From the NCBI RefSeq assembly GCF_030936135.1, contig NC_082594.1, forward strand, positions 125,340,668 through 125,404,667: a stretch of DNA of 64,000 nucleotides, given 5' to 3'. Shown here piece by piece: positions 25,345 through 51,275 of the stretch. Under the pieces are notes generated by a model. The model searched no databases and had not been told where the DNA came from. It saw nothing but the letters and a program-made list of their open reading frames with translations. Each line of letters begins with the position of its first letter. Positions within the stretch are counted from its first letter, which is position 1. This DNA comes from Gavia stellata. Lineage: Eukaryota; Chordata; Aves; Gaviiformes; Gaviidae. The position numbers were made by a program, and so were the translations under genes.

Positions 25345-28300
25345 GTATGAAATATTTGCATCTTTAATGAAGTACTTAATTTTCAGTTTTGACTGATGCC
25401 GTTTCCTTAAAATACATGAAAGGGACATTGTCATCTGTAAAATCTTGTTCCTGTAGGAAAAGCACTTGCAAAATAAGGTTAATAGAATTTTTCAGCTGCC
25501 GGGAACCTGAGTTCTTTGCCTTGCCTACAGCTAATGGCAATACATACAAAGTAGGAAACTGCAATTTTTCACATGAAGCAAGGTGCTTCTCTTCTCGCCC
25601 AGCTGTAGCATAGGAGCAGTGCGAAGCTGGGGACATGATAGGTAAGCAAAGAGAGAATTTATGTATGTCCTTTCTCAAAGGACAAACTCTAAGGTGGAAG
25701 TGGGCTATTGTTTAACAGCCTGGGCCGCGGAGGAGACGTTTTCTTCTGAACTTGTAAATAAGGTAAAACTCCAGTATTTCTTTTTTTTCATGTAAGTGGG
25801 ATCAATTTTGTTTCTCCTAAAGCCCTTGCATACACCAGTGAGCTACTGCTGCTTTGAGGGGAAAGTACAACTTTCCATTGCCTGTCTTAGCAAAGAAAGC
25901 GTGTAACAATCCAGCTGCCAGCTCCAAACAAATGCTGAACAGTCGGTATCCAAACTCCAAGGCCGCTCTACGTTCTCTTTATCTTCTGAGCTATGTATAA
26001 TCATTTACTCCCAAACCATTGCAGTGGTCAGTTATTTAATATCTGAGCACGGATTCCTGCTTCTGCTGTGTGAGATACTGTTTAACTGCTTTCAGCTTTC
26101 CTCTTACCAAACTGTCTTGCTGGAGTCAGTGTCTATGAAGATGATTATCCAGTGGACTTCAGTATGAACTGAAGCCTCTCTTCCTCCATCTACCAAGAGT
26201 TTAGTCATTCAACAGCGTTGTGTTTGCATGGCAAGTGTATCCCTGACTTGGACCACAAAGATTTTAATGGAGGAAAAATCTAGATCTACTTGGCAATAAA
26301 GTATAAGCCCCCAGTGAAGCCAAGTAATTCTATGGCTTCCAGAAAGTTACTAGAAACTGAGTTAATTCAAAATCTTAAACTTAAGTGTCTTTCTGATAAT
26401 TTATAAAGCACAGTATCATCCTGCTGTTAGGATCCTCTTAAAAAAAAAATAAATTCCCTTTTGAGGATGATATGAAAGTGAAATTTTAACAGGCTTTCTG
26501 TGGATTCCAGCTAGCTAGAGTTACTTTACAAAGGCATTTGAATGGCAAATGCCGCCTTGAAAACATGGCACTGATGTTGGGATGAATCAATTATACAGGA
26601 TGGTGTTCAAGTGCTATGTCCTGGTGCTTTGTGTCCGCCCCCCCCCCCAGGATTTGGAAGTTAGTGTTGAAATAACTAAGTTGACTATTACTTTTCTTGA
26701 AAGGACAAATTAGTTAAATGTCCAAGGGAGACTGGGAATCAAAGAATACCGATCCTTCTTTTCCCTGACTGATCTAAGACAAGTATCTAAACTGATGTGT
26801 GTCTTTTTTATCAGGGAGTAGGTTCAAAACCTAATGTACGTCTGTCAAAGGACCCATGTTAGTCTTTTATTACGACTTCAATAATGTTTACAGAATTCCT
26901 TTTGTATAAGGGCAATTGAAATGCAACCCTAATACCTCTTACATTCCAATATTTCTTTAGTCTTAACATCTCTGGGTGTTCCTGAAAAATTCTACAAGTA
27001 TAGCATACATTATTTCTCCTTCCTCTCTCCAGGAAAGTCGTGTTAACTTGGATCATCATTCCAGGCTCATCAGCAGTCAACATAATGGAATTTGACTTCT
27101 GGGGTTCTTTTTTTGAATACTTCAGATTAGAAGGAGTAGTAAAAGCCTTTTGCTTATTCCCTGACTAGCTTGTGCAGGATTGTGGTACCCTGACTCCCTA
27201 GGAGTTCCTCTAGAAGAACGCTAGAATTGGGTATGCTGGATATTAGTTTTTCAACTTGCGTACTAGCTAACTGGAACCTTTTAGCTGACTGTTGTGAGCA
27301 CAACCACTTAGAAATAGGAAATTAAGGAAACTACCAATAGATAGCAGGTAAGCTTAAATGGATTTTTTTTTCTCCCCCCTTTTTAAAGCTGTAATTCCAG
27401 CTCCACAGCCTTTTATTCAGTAAGAGAGAAGAACAAATCTTTGTTTGACTGCATAGCACATGAGGCTAAACAATTGTGCTTTTAAAGGAAGGGAACCCAA
27501 GGGGAGATGGCAAAACCATAAGGATCACCAGAGTGTCACTAGGGTTTATGTTGCCCTTTGGTGTTGTATTCCGTTCCCGTGAAGGTCAGACAGTAGGAGA
27601 GACTTGCCATGTTCTTGCCGATATGGGAAACATACTCAGGGTTTGTCACTTCATCTGCAGTTTTGATTTAGAATAACTCTTCTCTATCAGAACAAACCTC
27701 TTCAGATTCTTACTCGCTTGTAAGTAGTTGTCTTCAGGCTATTGCCAAGTTTAGCAGCAAAAGATTTTTCCACTTTGTTAAAATACTTTATTTTATATGT
27801 CTCTACATAATCAGGGGGTAAACTAGTATATGAATGTTCCCTCTCGACCAGTTTCAATCTGAATTAGATTATACCATTATACCTTTTTTTGCTATTAAAA
27901 CTACTTTGTGTTAACCAAAGCTGATGATATTAAAAAAAAAAAAAAAAAAATCTGCTTGGCAGGATGCATGGTGGGCATTTCTGAAGCCCTCTCTAGCTTT
28001 CTATCTTAATGTCCTTCAAGGCAGGAATGTTCGTTATGTGCGCTCTACTGCAAATAGAGATGTTTGTGTTTTAAATCACAAAGCTCCTTCCTTCCCAAAG
28101 TCCTTGCTCAGTTGCCTACAGCACTTAACTCAAGGCTGACTTTCCTAAAGAAACTTGTATGATGTTGGATGCCCATCTCAGTAGGATTTGGTGTTCTACC
28201 AGAAAGTGCTTTTTGCCCAGCCTCACTGTTGGTCAACTTGCCTATCCACTTTTTTACTTTTTGCGGTACAGATAACATAACCTTAACCAAGCAGCCTTAG

Positions 28301-29354
28301 CATACAATTCCAGCCTGAAATGTGCGTATCTGGGGTCAGCTGACTTTCCAGATATAGTAGAAGTGGAAATGGGGAGGGTGGTAGTCATCTGTTCCCAAAG
28401 TACTGAGATTCTATACATTAAAATGTGGGACTTTTTTTTTCATTACTTCAGAGTTTTGCTCTGTGATGAAGTCCCTTGTGAATACTGGTACTATCTGAGA
28501 TGGTTCTACAGTGATGATGTGAACAATTCAATCTTGTGTAGTATTTACAGTAACAAGGTTGTTCATGAGCTGTTACAAAAACCAAGGAAGAAACTTTTGC
28601 ACCAAGTTGAAATTCTTTCAAGAAATCGTATTTTCAAAAAGAAAGTGCATTAGGCTTTATGTGTGAATACTTACTACGCAAGTTTGCAGGGGGGGCAGAG
28701 ATTCTGCTATGGGATGGCTTCTAGCTAGGTGCAGGATGACAGGCTTGAATCGATCGTAACTTGTGGGTAGATTGCAGCTGGCGTGCAATGCCTTTGGAGG
28801 CTCGTGGCACTGTTGCTTAGATGCGGTCTGACCCTCGTGTTCTGGGAACTGCCTTGGGAAGCAGTGTGGGCACTTGAAGCTCATCCCTTTTTGCTGTGTG
28901 CTAAGAGATTGAAAGAGCCTCTGAGTTTCTGAGAACGGTTCTTGCTTAGTTTTTGTACTTAATCATGTTAATGAAAGTAAGATTACTGTTGCTATTGTAG
29001 GCTCTCAAAACTGAGGATGATGTTTAGCCACACATTTGTCTTAAATACTGATGTTTACAACCATAGCAAATACTGACCATGTAGGACACAAAGCACAGAA
29101 ATGGTGTATTTTCTTAAAACCGCGTGCCTCACTGTAATGTGACAACACTAAATTGTTTTGTAAAATAAAAACCAAACTCTCCAGAAATTCTCCGCAATGT
29201 TTTATACTGTAACTGATTCTGTTTGTTGTTGTGCTTTTTCTATGTATTTACACTGTTTGATTTCTACTTTGATAAACATCTTTTTTCCTAACTTACAACT
29301 TTCTCTGTAATGAGGTGAAATATTTACTTACAAGTGCTGGGGTTTTTTCCCTTC

Positions 29355-29360
29355 AATAAA
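29355..29360 (+). terminator. SFT2D2: Distal polyadenylation signal, probably SFT2D2
   Basis: AATAAA in the context CTTCAATAAAGTTGTC, with T/G-rich sequence downstream. Confidence 0.5.
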
Positions 29361-32300
29361 GTTGTCATTGCATTAAATTAATTGCTCTTATGGTTAATAT
29401 GGAGTTTTTAATGATGCTGATTCTCCAGATGATGCTGGAATTGCTGTGGATTGGTTTATTGTTTTGTTTTAAAAAAAAAAAAGTGATTGTCCTTGTTTCC
29501 TTTGCTGTGTACACAACATGTACTGCTGAGGGAAGTTTCTGTGTGGCGCTGCTGTGCAGCTGCTTCACCCATATGTCTAGCTCAAATAAATTCTTATTGG
29601 CATAGCTGCATGCACCTAGACAACTGGTTGGCACAACTAGAGTTGTTAAGCATGATATTTTTATTACTTCTTACTTTTATTTATTTACCTCAAGAGTCAA
29701 CCTACATGTGCTTACAAACTATTGGCTTAGTCCATGCTACCGAGCAAATAATTCCTGATGCTATTCTGTCAGTAAAAACTAGAGGTATGAAGCAGTATGT
29801 CTCTGGCTCTTCAGAGTGTGTTTATTCCACAAAGAATACTGATGTATGCTGGAAGTAAAAAGCCAATGACTTACGAATGTGTGTTAAAAGTAGAGTTAGA
29901 GGCAATGATTTTTTTTTTTTGTTTTTTTTTTTTAAACTTTCAGAAAGCATGTCCATTTATGTTTGTGCCTAATATGCGTCCAAACACTCACTGTGGTTTT
30001 ATTATTTCTTGGCAGTGCACAGGGCTCTGCATTGGGCTGTTCAGAGTACATTAAGCTTTCTTCTGATTGACAGGGCAAACCAAAGCAGTTGCTTTTTTTT
30101 TTTTTTTGCAAGGGTGCTGGTGAGACTTGTGTGCTGTGGGAGGTTGTATTAAGTTTTCAGTTACATTTTTTTGTTGTTGTTGTTCTTCTAAGCAAGCTCT
30201 GTCTCAAAGCTGACTAAACTGAAATTGCTGTCCTACAGGAAACTCCAAAGTTTTGTTTGAAATAGAAGCCTGTCTTCCTGTAATATAGAAACCTACGGGC
30301 TTGTATTTTACCTTTTCGAAAAGGTTAGAGCTTCCAAGGACTGTCAGGAGAGCTTGACATACCTATTTCATACCAAGACAGCAATGAATCCGAGTCCTAA
30401 AAGGGCAGTACATCTTTTCCATATTTAATAGCTTAGAGCTATTTTGCTTGCCTAGTTCAACCTCCTGCATAACAACAAAGTTGTTGAACTTTGCCACGTC
30501 ATTCTCATGGTCTTAATACCAGAATGATTTTTAAAAAATAAATAAATAAAATTAAGTCTTCAGTTGAAATCTCTAAACAGTGAACAATCAGTTGCCCTCT
30601 AGGGAAAGTGTATTCTGTAAATGACTTTGCTCCTTAGAAATATTCTGAAAGGGTTTATCAGTTGTGCCACAGCATCTAGTCCCCTGAATCCCACTTATAA
30701 CTACCGGGGCAGAGTCATCAGCACCACATTCAAATTGAGCGACAAGGCTCTCGGAAGGCTGCCGTACTCATCCTGCCCCTTTCCCTTCTCCTTCCACAAG
30801 GTCTAATTTGCAAGAGAGGGTATTTCGTGGATGCAGGAAGCTCAAAGTTGGGGGTTGATATTTATTTCCATCCCTTACTGGTACCTTTCCTGTTGAGTTT
30901 GGTCTTGGTTGCAGTTATCAGTGGGGGTACAGGCTTGTAACTGCCCAGCCATGAAGAGCTGGAGGTGCCTAAAGGGAACAAAAATCCTCTATTTTCTGAC
31001 TTTTCCTGAAGAAAGCTTCTGATGAATTAGAGATGGAATAGTATATCTGAGCTGCCAATCTTTGGGATTGATATTTTAAGTTAGCCTATTTGAAACCCTT
31101 TTAAGTTTTTATTGGGTTCCCTTGTGGCATCTCTAAGAGGAGTTATTCCTGAGAGTTTGTGCTTTAAAATCTCTGCAGAAGCAAGTGCGGAGTAACACTG
31201 GCGTAGTGGAAAAATGGTACATTGACAGTATCAGCTGGCCAGCATGACTTCATTGCAGCTCTGAAGGGGTGTCGCTTCCAAAAAGTGACAAAGTGTGAAA
31301 ACAAATTATTTTATTGTGGGTATGTACTCCTGTGTTTTCTAGTTTTGTGTAACAGGATGCATCAGCCTCACCACTTTTGAGAGAATCAAATGCTTCAAGC
31401 GAGTTATACTTGCAACTTGTTAACTCTCATAGTTAACAAAAAGCTTTAACTTACGCATCCCAGTCAAAAGTGCATGTTTGATTTCCTTAATATAAACACT
31501 GAACCTATTATTTTTGTTCTGAGATGTTGTGAATGGAATTTAAAAGTTTGTTTTGAATCTCTTAAATTCTTTGTTTTTATTATTTTCTGGGCTTAAAAAT
31601 GGGGACACTAATAGTTTCTCGCACTAGGTTCTAATCCATGTTTGGAGACAGCACTGAAGATCTTGAAGTAGGAAAAACATATAATTTTTTGTTAAAAACA
31701 AACTAACTTATGTTTTATCACATCAGGATTTTTTTCTTTTTTAAAAAGAAGAAAGGTTGCTCTGGAAAGCCTCCCATGCTTTCTGGGCTCAGAATTAATC
31801 TCAGTTATAATCTCAATTATAACACCAGGCAGGGAGGTACTACTTGAACAAGCTGCCTGCCTCACTGCTAAAAACATACCTGGTTGAAGTTACTGAGACT
31901 GTCCCCTCGCCCCCCGACATTAATGAAAAGGCTAATCTTCTCTAAGTCTCTTCTAACCTAGCAATCTCTTAAGGGGCTGGATCCATGATTAAAAAACAGA
32001 GGGGAAGCAGCTGTCTTTTTATCCTCTCTTAATTATTCCTTGGTAGTTGATAGGTGTTGATTTCCTGGGAGTGTCATGGTGGCGGAGGTTACGTTTCCCC
32101 GTGCTGTTGGGACTAAATGTCCAGAGGGGGGGTTAGCTGTGTGAATGCTTCAGTGGGAGCTTTGGAGGCGGAAAGAGTGAGTCTTGTTCTCTGCGATTTC
32201 ACCTGATCACGAAGGGCTGCCTTTTATTTGGAAACATGCACCTAAAGGCCAAAAAACAGCTATCCAATGTCAAGGCAAGGAAGGCCTCTTTAATTACCTT

Positions 32301-33886
32301 TTTCCTTTTTTGTTGTTTTTTTTTTCTTTCTGCTGTATTTCACCAGCTGGTGTCCAGGGGGGTTTTAGAACGAGTTTAATTAGAAAGTCAAAAATAACAC
32401 CTTGCTTTTTCCTGCTGTAACTTGGTGAATAAACTCCAGTAAGCATTGCAGGATCGTTCTTTCACTGCTCTCCCCAGTTGCTTCATTTAAAAACACGAGT
32501 CACTAAATTCTTATTAGTAAATCCTGGACACGGCTGGAGATGATGATGAGTGTTGTACTTGCATTTTTAACTAGTAGGGTTAGTTCTGACTAGCTATGAG
32601 CCACGAGGTGTCTGATCCCTGCTTGGAGGTTCCCAGCTCGCCCAGCTGGGTTTCAGGGGAAGTTTACAACATTGCAGGTTTTGTATGAGCATTTTCTACT
32701 CCCTCTGATGCCCCTACTGATTTGCTTGTTTAATTAACCGGGAGACAAGTGCAAGAGGGGTAATAGTCTCCTGTCCTTCGGCCCTGCTCTGTCCCACTTG
32801 CAGGGACAGTGATTGTCAGTCGCCTCATTACTGTGTTAGTCTTACGCATCGCTACCTTTTCTTCAAACTTCAGGTTCAGGGAGATGTAACTTCCAGCCAA
32901 GAAATAACCCACCTGACGTTTGAGAATGGGTTATTCTCAGTGCCCGGTAATACCTACGTCCAGTGACATTAATCTGTTTGTGCCTCTGTTTCAGCATCTG
33001 TAGACTTGGAAAAACTCATCTTACAAGAAGGTAGGAGAGAGAAGGGATGTTTGGGAAGTATGCAAAGTTGTTATTTGGGTGAACAGAGGGACATAAGATT
33101 GGAGGATGTCTCTTACTGCTCCCAAAACAGGCTGAATATTCAAAGTAAAGATTTCCACCCTTAATATTTTCTTTTTTAAATGAAAAGCCAATGATAAGCA
33201 ATAACTTTGACAATGAATCTATCTGTCTGGTTTCTCTTCTGTAGCCCTCTCCCATGGCAGCTGTGTGAAGCAAAGGCAATGTACAATGTGAGGAAGCCTG
33301 ATGTGTGGGATGGGATTCACATGGGTCTGGATACGTATTTTTAAAGTAAAATCTCAGGCCCCAGCACGTTCAGCTGATCGTTTGCTTGCATGTGTGCAAA
33401 CTTGTTATTTCTTTGGCTAATTCTTCTAGGCTGGAAAGATGTGTCAGTGGTGAGCTGTGCCTTCTTAATATGTTGATACGTACATCACAAATTGCTCTTA
33501 GTCTGAACTCTTACAGCTGAAACACCCTTCTCCACGCTGAAAATAGCAATTGGGCTATTCCCACTAGCCAACCACAGGTAACTACGCTCATTTTGGAAAA
33601 TGTTGTGGTTGCAGGCATCCTGAGCTATGGTAACATAGTTATAAAATTAAAATTCAAACTGTATGAAAGTCAGGTATTTTAAGAGATTAGATTTGTGTGT
33701 GTGTGGGGGTTCCTCTGGGAGACAAGACTTTCAAGCATTAGGCATCTTGTATGAGTGATAACCATAAGTGCCCAAGTGTAACTTACTTTTAGTACCTGAA
33801 AGTGCATTTTATTATTGTGCAGGATGAAAATTTTAGTATGATACTCCAAAGCAAATGCCTTCGTGCTTCTCCCTTAGGGATGCTAG

Positions 33887-33890
<4 letters not shown>

Positions 33891-33927
<37 letters not shown>
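33891..33927. repeat. 37-base poly(A) tract
   Basis: An uninterrupted run of A flanked by TAGTTGT on the left and GCCAGTC on the right. No SINE or retrocopy body is recognisable in front of it, so a simple repeat is most likely. Confidence 0.95.
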
Positions 33928-33928
<1 letters not shown>

Positions 33929-36539
33929 CCAGTCTTATGGATGAAAAACTTGTTTCCCAGCCCATTACTGGAATGGGTCCATTATCCATTCCTTCCATAT
34001 ATCATTCCTTCTCCACAGCTCTGTCCCAGGAGTGCTTTGGGCAAGCAATGCACTCAGGGCAGGACCTCCCTTTCTTTTGCTTTGTGGCTGCCTCCATTTC
34101 CAGTCCATCTTTGCTGAACGTATCCTTCACCTCTAGCAATTCACCAGTCTGTGGTGGTGAGACTGTTTCAGTTCCTCATTTTGAAACCCTTCCACCAACG
34201 TGAACTGTTGTTGCCTTGTGCATGCTTTCGATTTCCTTTAAGCTCTAAGCATCTTGAGGAAGGAAGATTAGATCTGATTTTTTGGAGGCTCTGATGTGGT
34301 ATCACTCCACTTGAAGTCCTGTGGGAGAGATGGGCAGTCAGTACTTCTGAAAAATAAACTGCTTCCCTTTTTTATTTGTCTATAGAAAGAACTGTGTGTA
34401 ACTACTGAAATATTACTACTTTTGTGAGCTATTGTCTCTGCACGTGCCTCAACTTTGAATCTCCTGATTTCTGAGCAACTAATTCTAAAAAAAGCTATGT
34501 GGAAGTAGGACTTAAATTAAAAAAAAAATAAATAAATCCCAGAATAACATAGATGTATTTGGTTTAGAGTTGTCTGAAAAACTGAAGTTGTTGAATTGAA
34601 ATGCACAGTACTTCAACCAGCTCTGATTTCTGTGTTTATGTACATTTATAATATAATGAAACTAAAAACTGTCTCACATTTGCTATGTCCTTTGATCACA
34701 GGCAGGGAAAAATTAAAGTTGTAGCTTCTCTCCTCTTTCAGCATTTGAAAAGGAGAATCCAAAAGTAAACGTATTCCATGTTACACAATGTACTACCTGA
34801 GATGCAATTATTTTTCCAAATATGAAGTGGCACACTTCCAACTACCTAAACATCCTATAGATTTTAAAGTACATTCTTCAGTTGTTCAACAGTGAAAGTG
34901 GGCTGGATATTAATTAGAAGTTGCTGTTTGCCACCTCCTAGTTGAACTCACAAGGTGAGCTGACTGATAGAGGAATCTAGGTAACTTTGTTATGAGTTGA
35001 CACTTCAAAAAAGGTACATAAAGGCTGAAAAGAAGAGAGGGAAGATATGTTAGAGTGTGAAGTTTGAAAGTAGCGTGGTTGGGATTACCCAGATGGAGAA
35101 ATACCTCAGACCTGTCTGGCTTGCACCTTCCAATGGTGCCGAGATTGCTGGGAACTGAGTGTTCTGTCCTGAAGTCTCCCGTTCTGCAGAAGATCACATT
35201 GCTGCACACCCGCAGCTGTGCAGTTTGAGGACTTGCAGCCAGTATTCTTACTCCATGTAGGGCTGGAGGGATGAGTAGGACTGGTTGCCAAATGAGGTGC
35301 CGTACAACACAAATAGGATCAACAAGCTCTGGCCCTTGCTACTTAGGTAGATGGCATCTCTTGGGTTTTTGAACTGCAAGATCTGTTGAGCCTTGTGAAA
35401 CAATGGATTTAACTTAAATCTTGTTTTACAAAGTTTGCCAGACCCTTTCTTGTCTTTTTATAAATACCATCAGTGATCCACCAAGTCATTTCATCTTTTA
35501 GAAAGAACCAGAAGCACAGGAATTCAACAGGGGCTATTGAATTAAACAAATGCAAAGTTCTCAATAAGTAGCCAGAAAATATATTTCTCTAAAACCGACT
35601 TCCAACAGTATGCTTTCATAATCAAGTCCCTGACTATGTCATGTCCAACAGACCAGAAATTTCAGAGACACTATCAGAGCTGGATGCATCAGGAGAAATC
35701 AGGCACTCAAATGCCTTGTTATGTGCCAAAGTCCAGTGTTTGCGGGTCACCGGTATTCACGTGGCCTCCACTTAACCCCTTAGCATGGAACTGAATCCAG
35801 GTCTCTCATATCCCTGGCTGAGTGCCGAAATTGTTGGACTTCTCAGTAAAATGGTGGCTTCTTTGTGGAAGGTATGTGCAGTTGGATTAGGCTTGTCAGA
35901 GAAGGTCTCAGCCTGAGGCGAGAGGGAATGCCTGCTTAGGGATGCTGAGGGAGCTTTTGTAGGAGATGCACCTTCAGCAGGTCAGCAATGCCAGGCCTCA
36001 GGCGGTTAGGCTCACACCCAGCCCCAGAAGCATGGGGTCTATCCCTGGAAATGCAGCCGGAGGGGAGTTCAGCTGCTTGTAAGGTGCAGCGGGGGTTTTG
36101 TGAATGACAGTGGGACCAAGGGGTGGACACAGAAGGCATCAACGGTGGAGTGCAGGGATGCTACCTTCTCTTTGTGCATTGAAACCTCAGTGCAGAAGGG
36201 TCTCTTACTATTACACTTTGCTTTAGGAACATAGAGGAACGAGGTTAATGTGTTTGTTCAACATGCCTGGTGAAAATATTTTAAGACTACCTTCTCTGTG
36301 TAACTATCTTGACTGTTACCAGCTCCTTCAGTTAGAGTCCGCATCAGCGTGAACGCAATTTCCATGCATTGTTTCAGTCTGGAAATGAAACAATTTTCAT
36401 TAATGGAAACCTGGTTCTCAAGCAGAACAATTAGACCCACTTCAGGTTGAAAAAAGATAAAAGCATGCTAATTTGGATGGAGGACTCTTCTTTCAAGGCA
36501 GCCAATTGAGTCATCAGCCTGCCACCCACCTGACCGTCT

Positions 36540-36766
36540 GACAGGTAATTAGAAGATAGTCCTCTTTTTGTGTGGAGCGTGTGCGTAAACCTCCACACGC
36601 TGGTGTCACTGCCCATTGGGACTTCCAGAGGAAAGCTAGTCAGTGTCAAAAGAGTGCGGAGAGCACGTTTGTCAGGCTGTGGCCAATCAACTGACTTCTT
36701 TTTTTGATTTAGCTTATGATTTTTGTCTTTTAACAGCTACCTGAAGTTTCTGGCAGTAAAGTCGTC
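36540..36766 (+). promoter_or_regulatory. TBX19: TBX19 proximal 5' region with nested inverted repeat
   Basis: Just upstream of the coding start. GTGTGGAG (36570-36577) pairs with CTCCACAC (36591-36598), and the overlapping AGCGTGTG (36576-36583) pairs with CACACGCT (36594-36601). CACAC/GTGTG cores resemble T-box half-sites. A pyrimidine-rich TTTTAACAG at 36728-36736 looks like a splice acceptor, so a non-coding exon upstream is possible. No TATA box is evident. Confidence 0.4.
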
Positions 36767-50488
<13,722 letters not shown>

Positions 50489-51275
50489 CGGACAGGCAGC
50501 TCACGAGAGAAGCTCAGCCAAACAAGACTGGCACAAATGGCAAGCGATCCCCTAGAACTGCAGCTCAGAGCAGGGATGTGTATGCAGAAAACCGACTTCA
50601 TCAAACATCACCTTTCCATAACGTGCCAGAGAAGCCAAAATGCATAATGCAAAGGCAGGAAATGTTATGGGAACCAGCTTATTACTGTCACCTTTATGCG
50701 TCATTCAGGGTGATGTCCAGAAAGAACCTTTGTAGTTAGTTTTGCTTCTATATCATGTAAAAAATGGTCAGAGACATGGGACTGAGTGAAGGGGACATGG
50801 CAGCTGGATATTTGCATGTCATTTTAAAAGTCTTTTCTGTAACTAACGGCTGAGTCCAGAGGAAACTGTGAGCCAGTTTGCAACCGGTAATTTGAAGGGA
50901 CAGCACTGCTTTAAAGACTTCCTGAATCTGTCAGGTGAAGGTTTCCACAATACCTGAAACTAAACCCTTCAGGGGATGAAATTAGTCTGGCACCCTAATG
51001 TCACCTGCATAGAGTATTCTCTGTGCCCTTCCCTTCCCCAGCTCCTGTTTGTGTGCTATAGGGATAACGGACACACTCAGACTGAGAAAGTGGCTGCATT
51101 GTAGCAGCAGGTTTAGCATATATAGTCTGATGTGATGGTCTTTGACATGAAAAGTTCCAATGTTTTCTATATGTGCTATTTTTGAAAGGGTGGAGGGAAA
51201 AGAATTCCAGAAAAAAGATTCAGCTTGCATTTCCATTTTGCTTCAAGTATAGAGTACAAATAAAATATGAATAAA
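50489..51275 (+). other. TBX19: TBX19 3' UTR
   Basis: Sequence from the TAA to the first good polyadenylation signals, without a conserved open frame. Two AATAAA hexamers at 51259-51264 and 51270-51275 give a 3' UTR of about 0.8 kb. Confidence 0.65.
51259..51275 (+). terminator. TBX19: Tandem polyadenylation signals of TBX19
   Basis: AATAAA at 51259-51264 and again at 51270-51275, followed within 40 bp by a short GT/T-rich stretch (GGTGTATTATCTCC). Confidence 0.65.

Larger units (their letters stand above)
24784..29360 (+). other. SFT2D2: Probable long 3' UTR of SFT2D2
   Basis: AT-rich sequence after the stop codon without a recognised gene. AATAAA hexamers lie at 29164-29169 and 29355-29360. 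The last is followed by a GT-rich stretch and is the best candidate for a distal end, since the human SFT2D2 3' UTR is also several kilobases long. Contains an 11-base C run around 26638-26648 and an A run near 27931-27949. Confidence 0.5.
29361..36766. other. Intergenic region upstream of TBX19
   Basis: AT-rich DNA with no gene I can support. It holds a 37-base poly(A) run (33891-33927), several short A/T tracts, and a possible old tRNA-derived SINE fragment in reverse orientation near 35770-35860. The last 300 bp should contain TBX19 promoter elements. Confidence 0.6.

Noticed and set aside
28363-28653. A 96-codon frame in the SFT2D2 3' region
   Set aside because: No similarity to any protein I know; open length is within chance expectation for AT-rich DNA over this distance.
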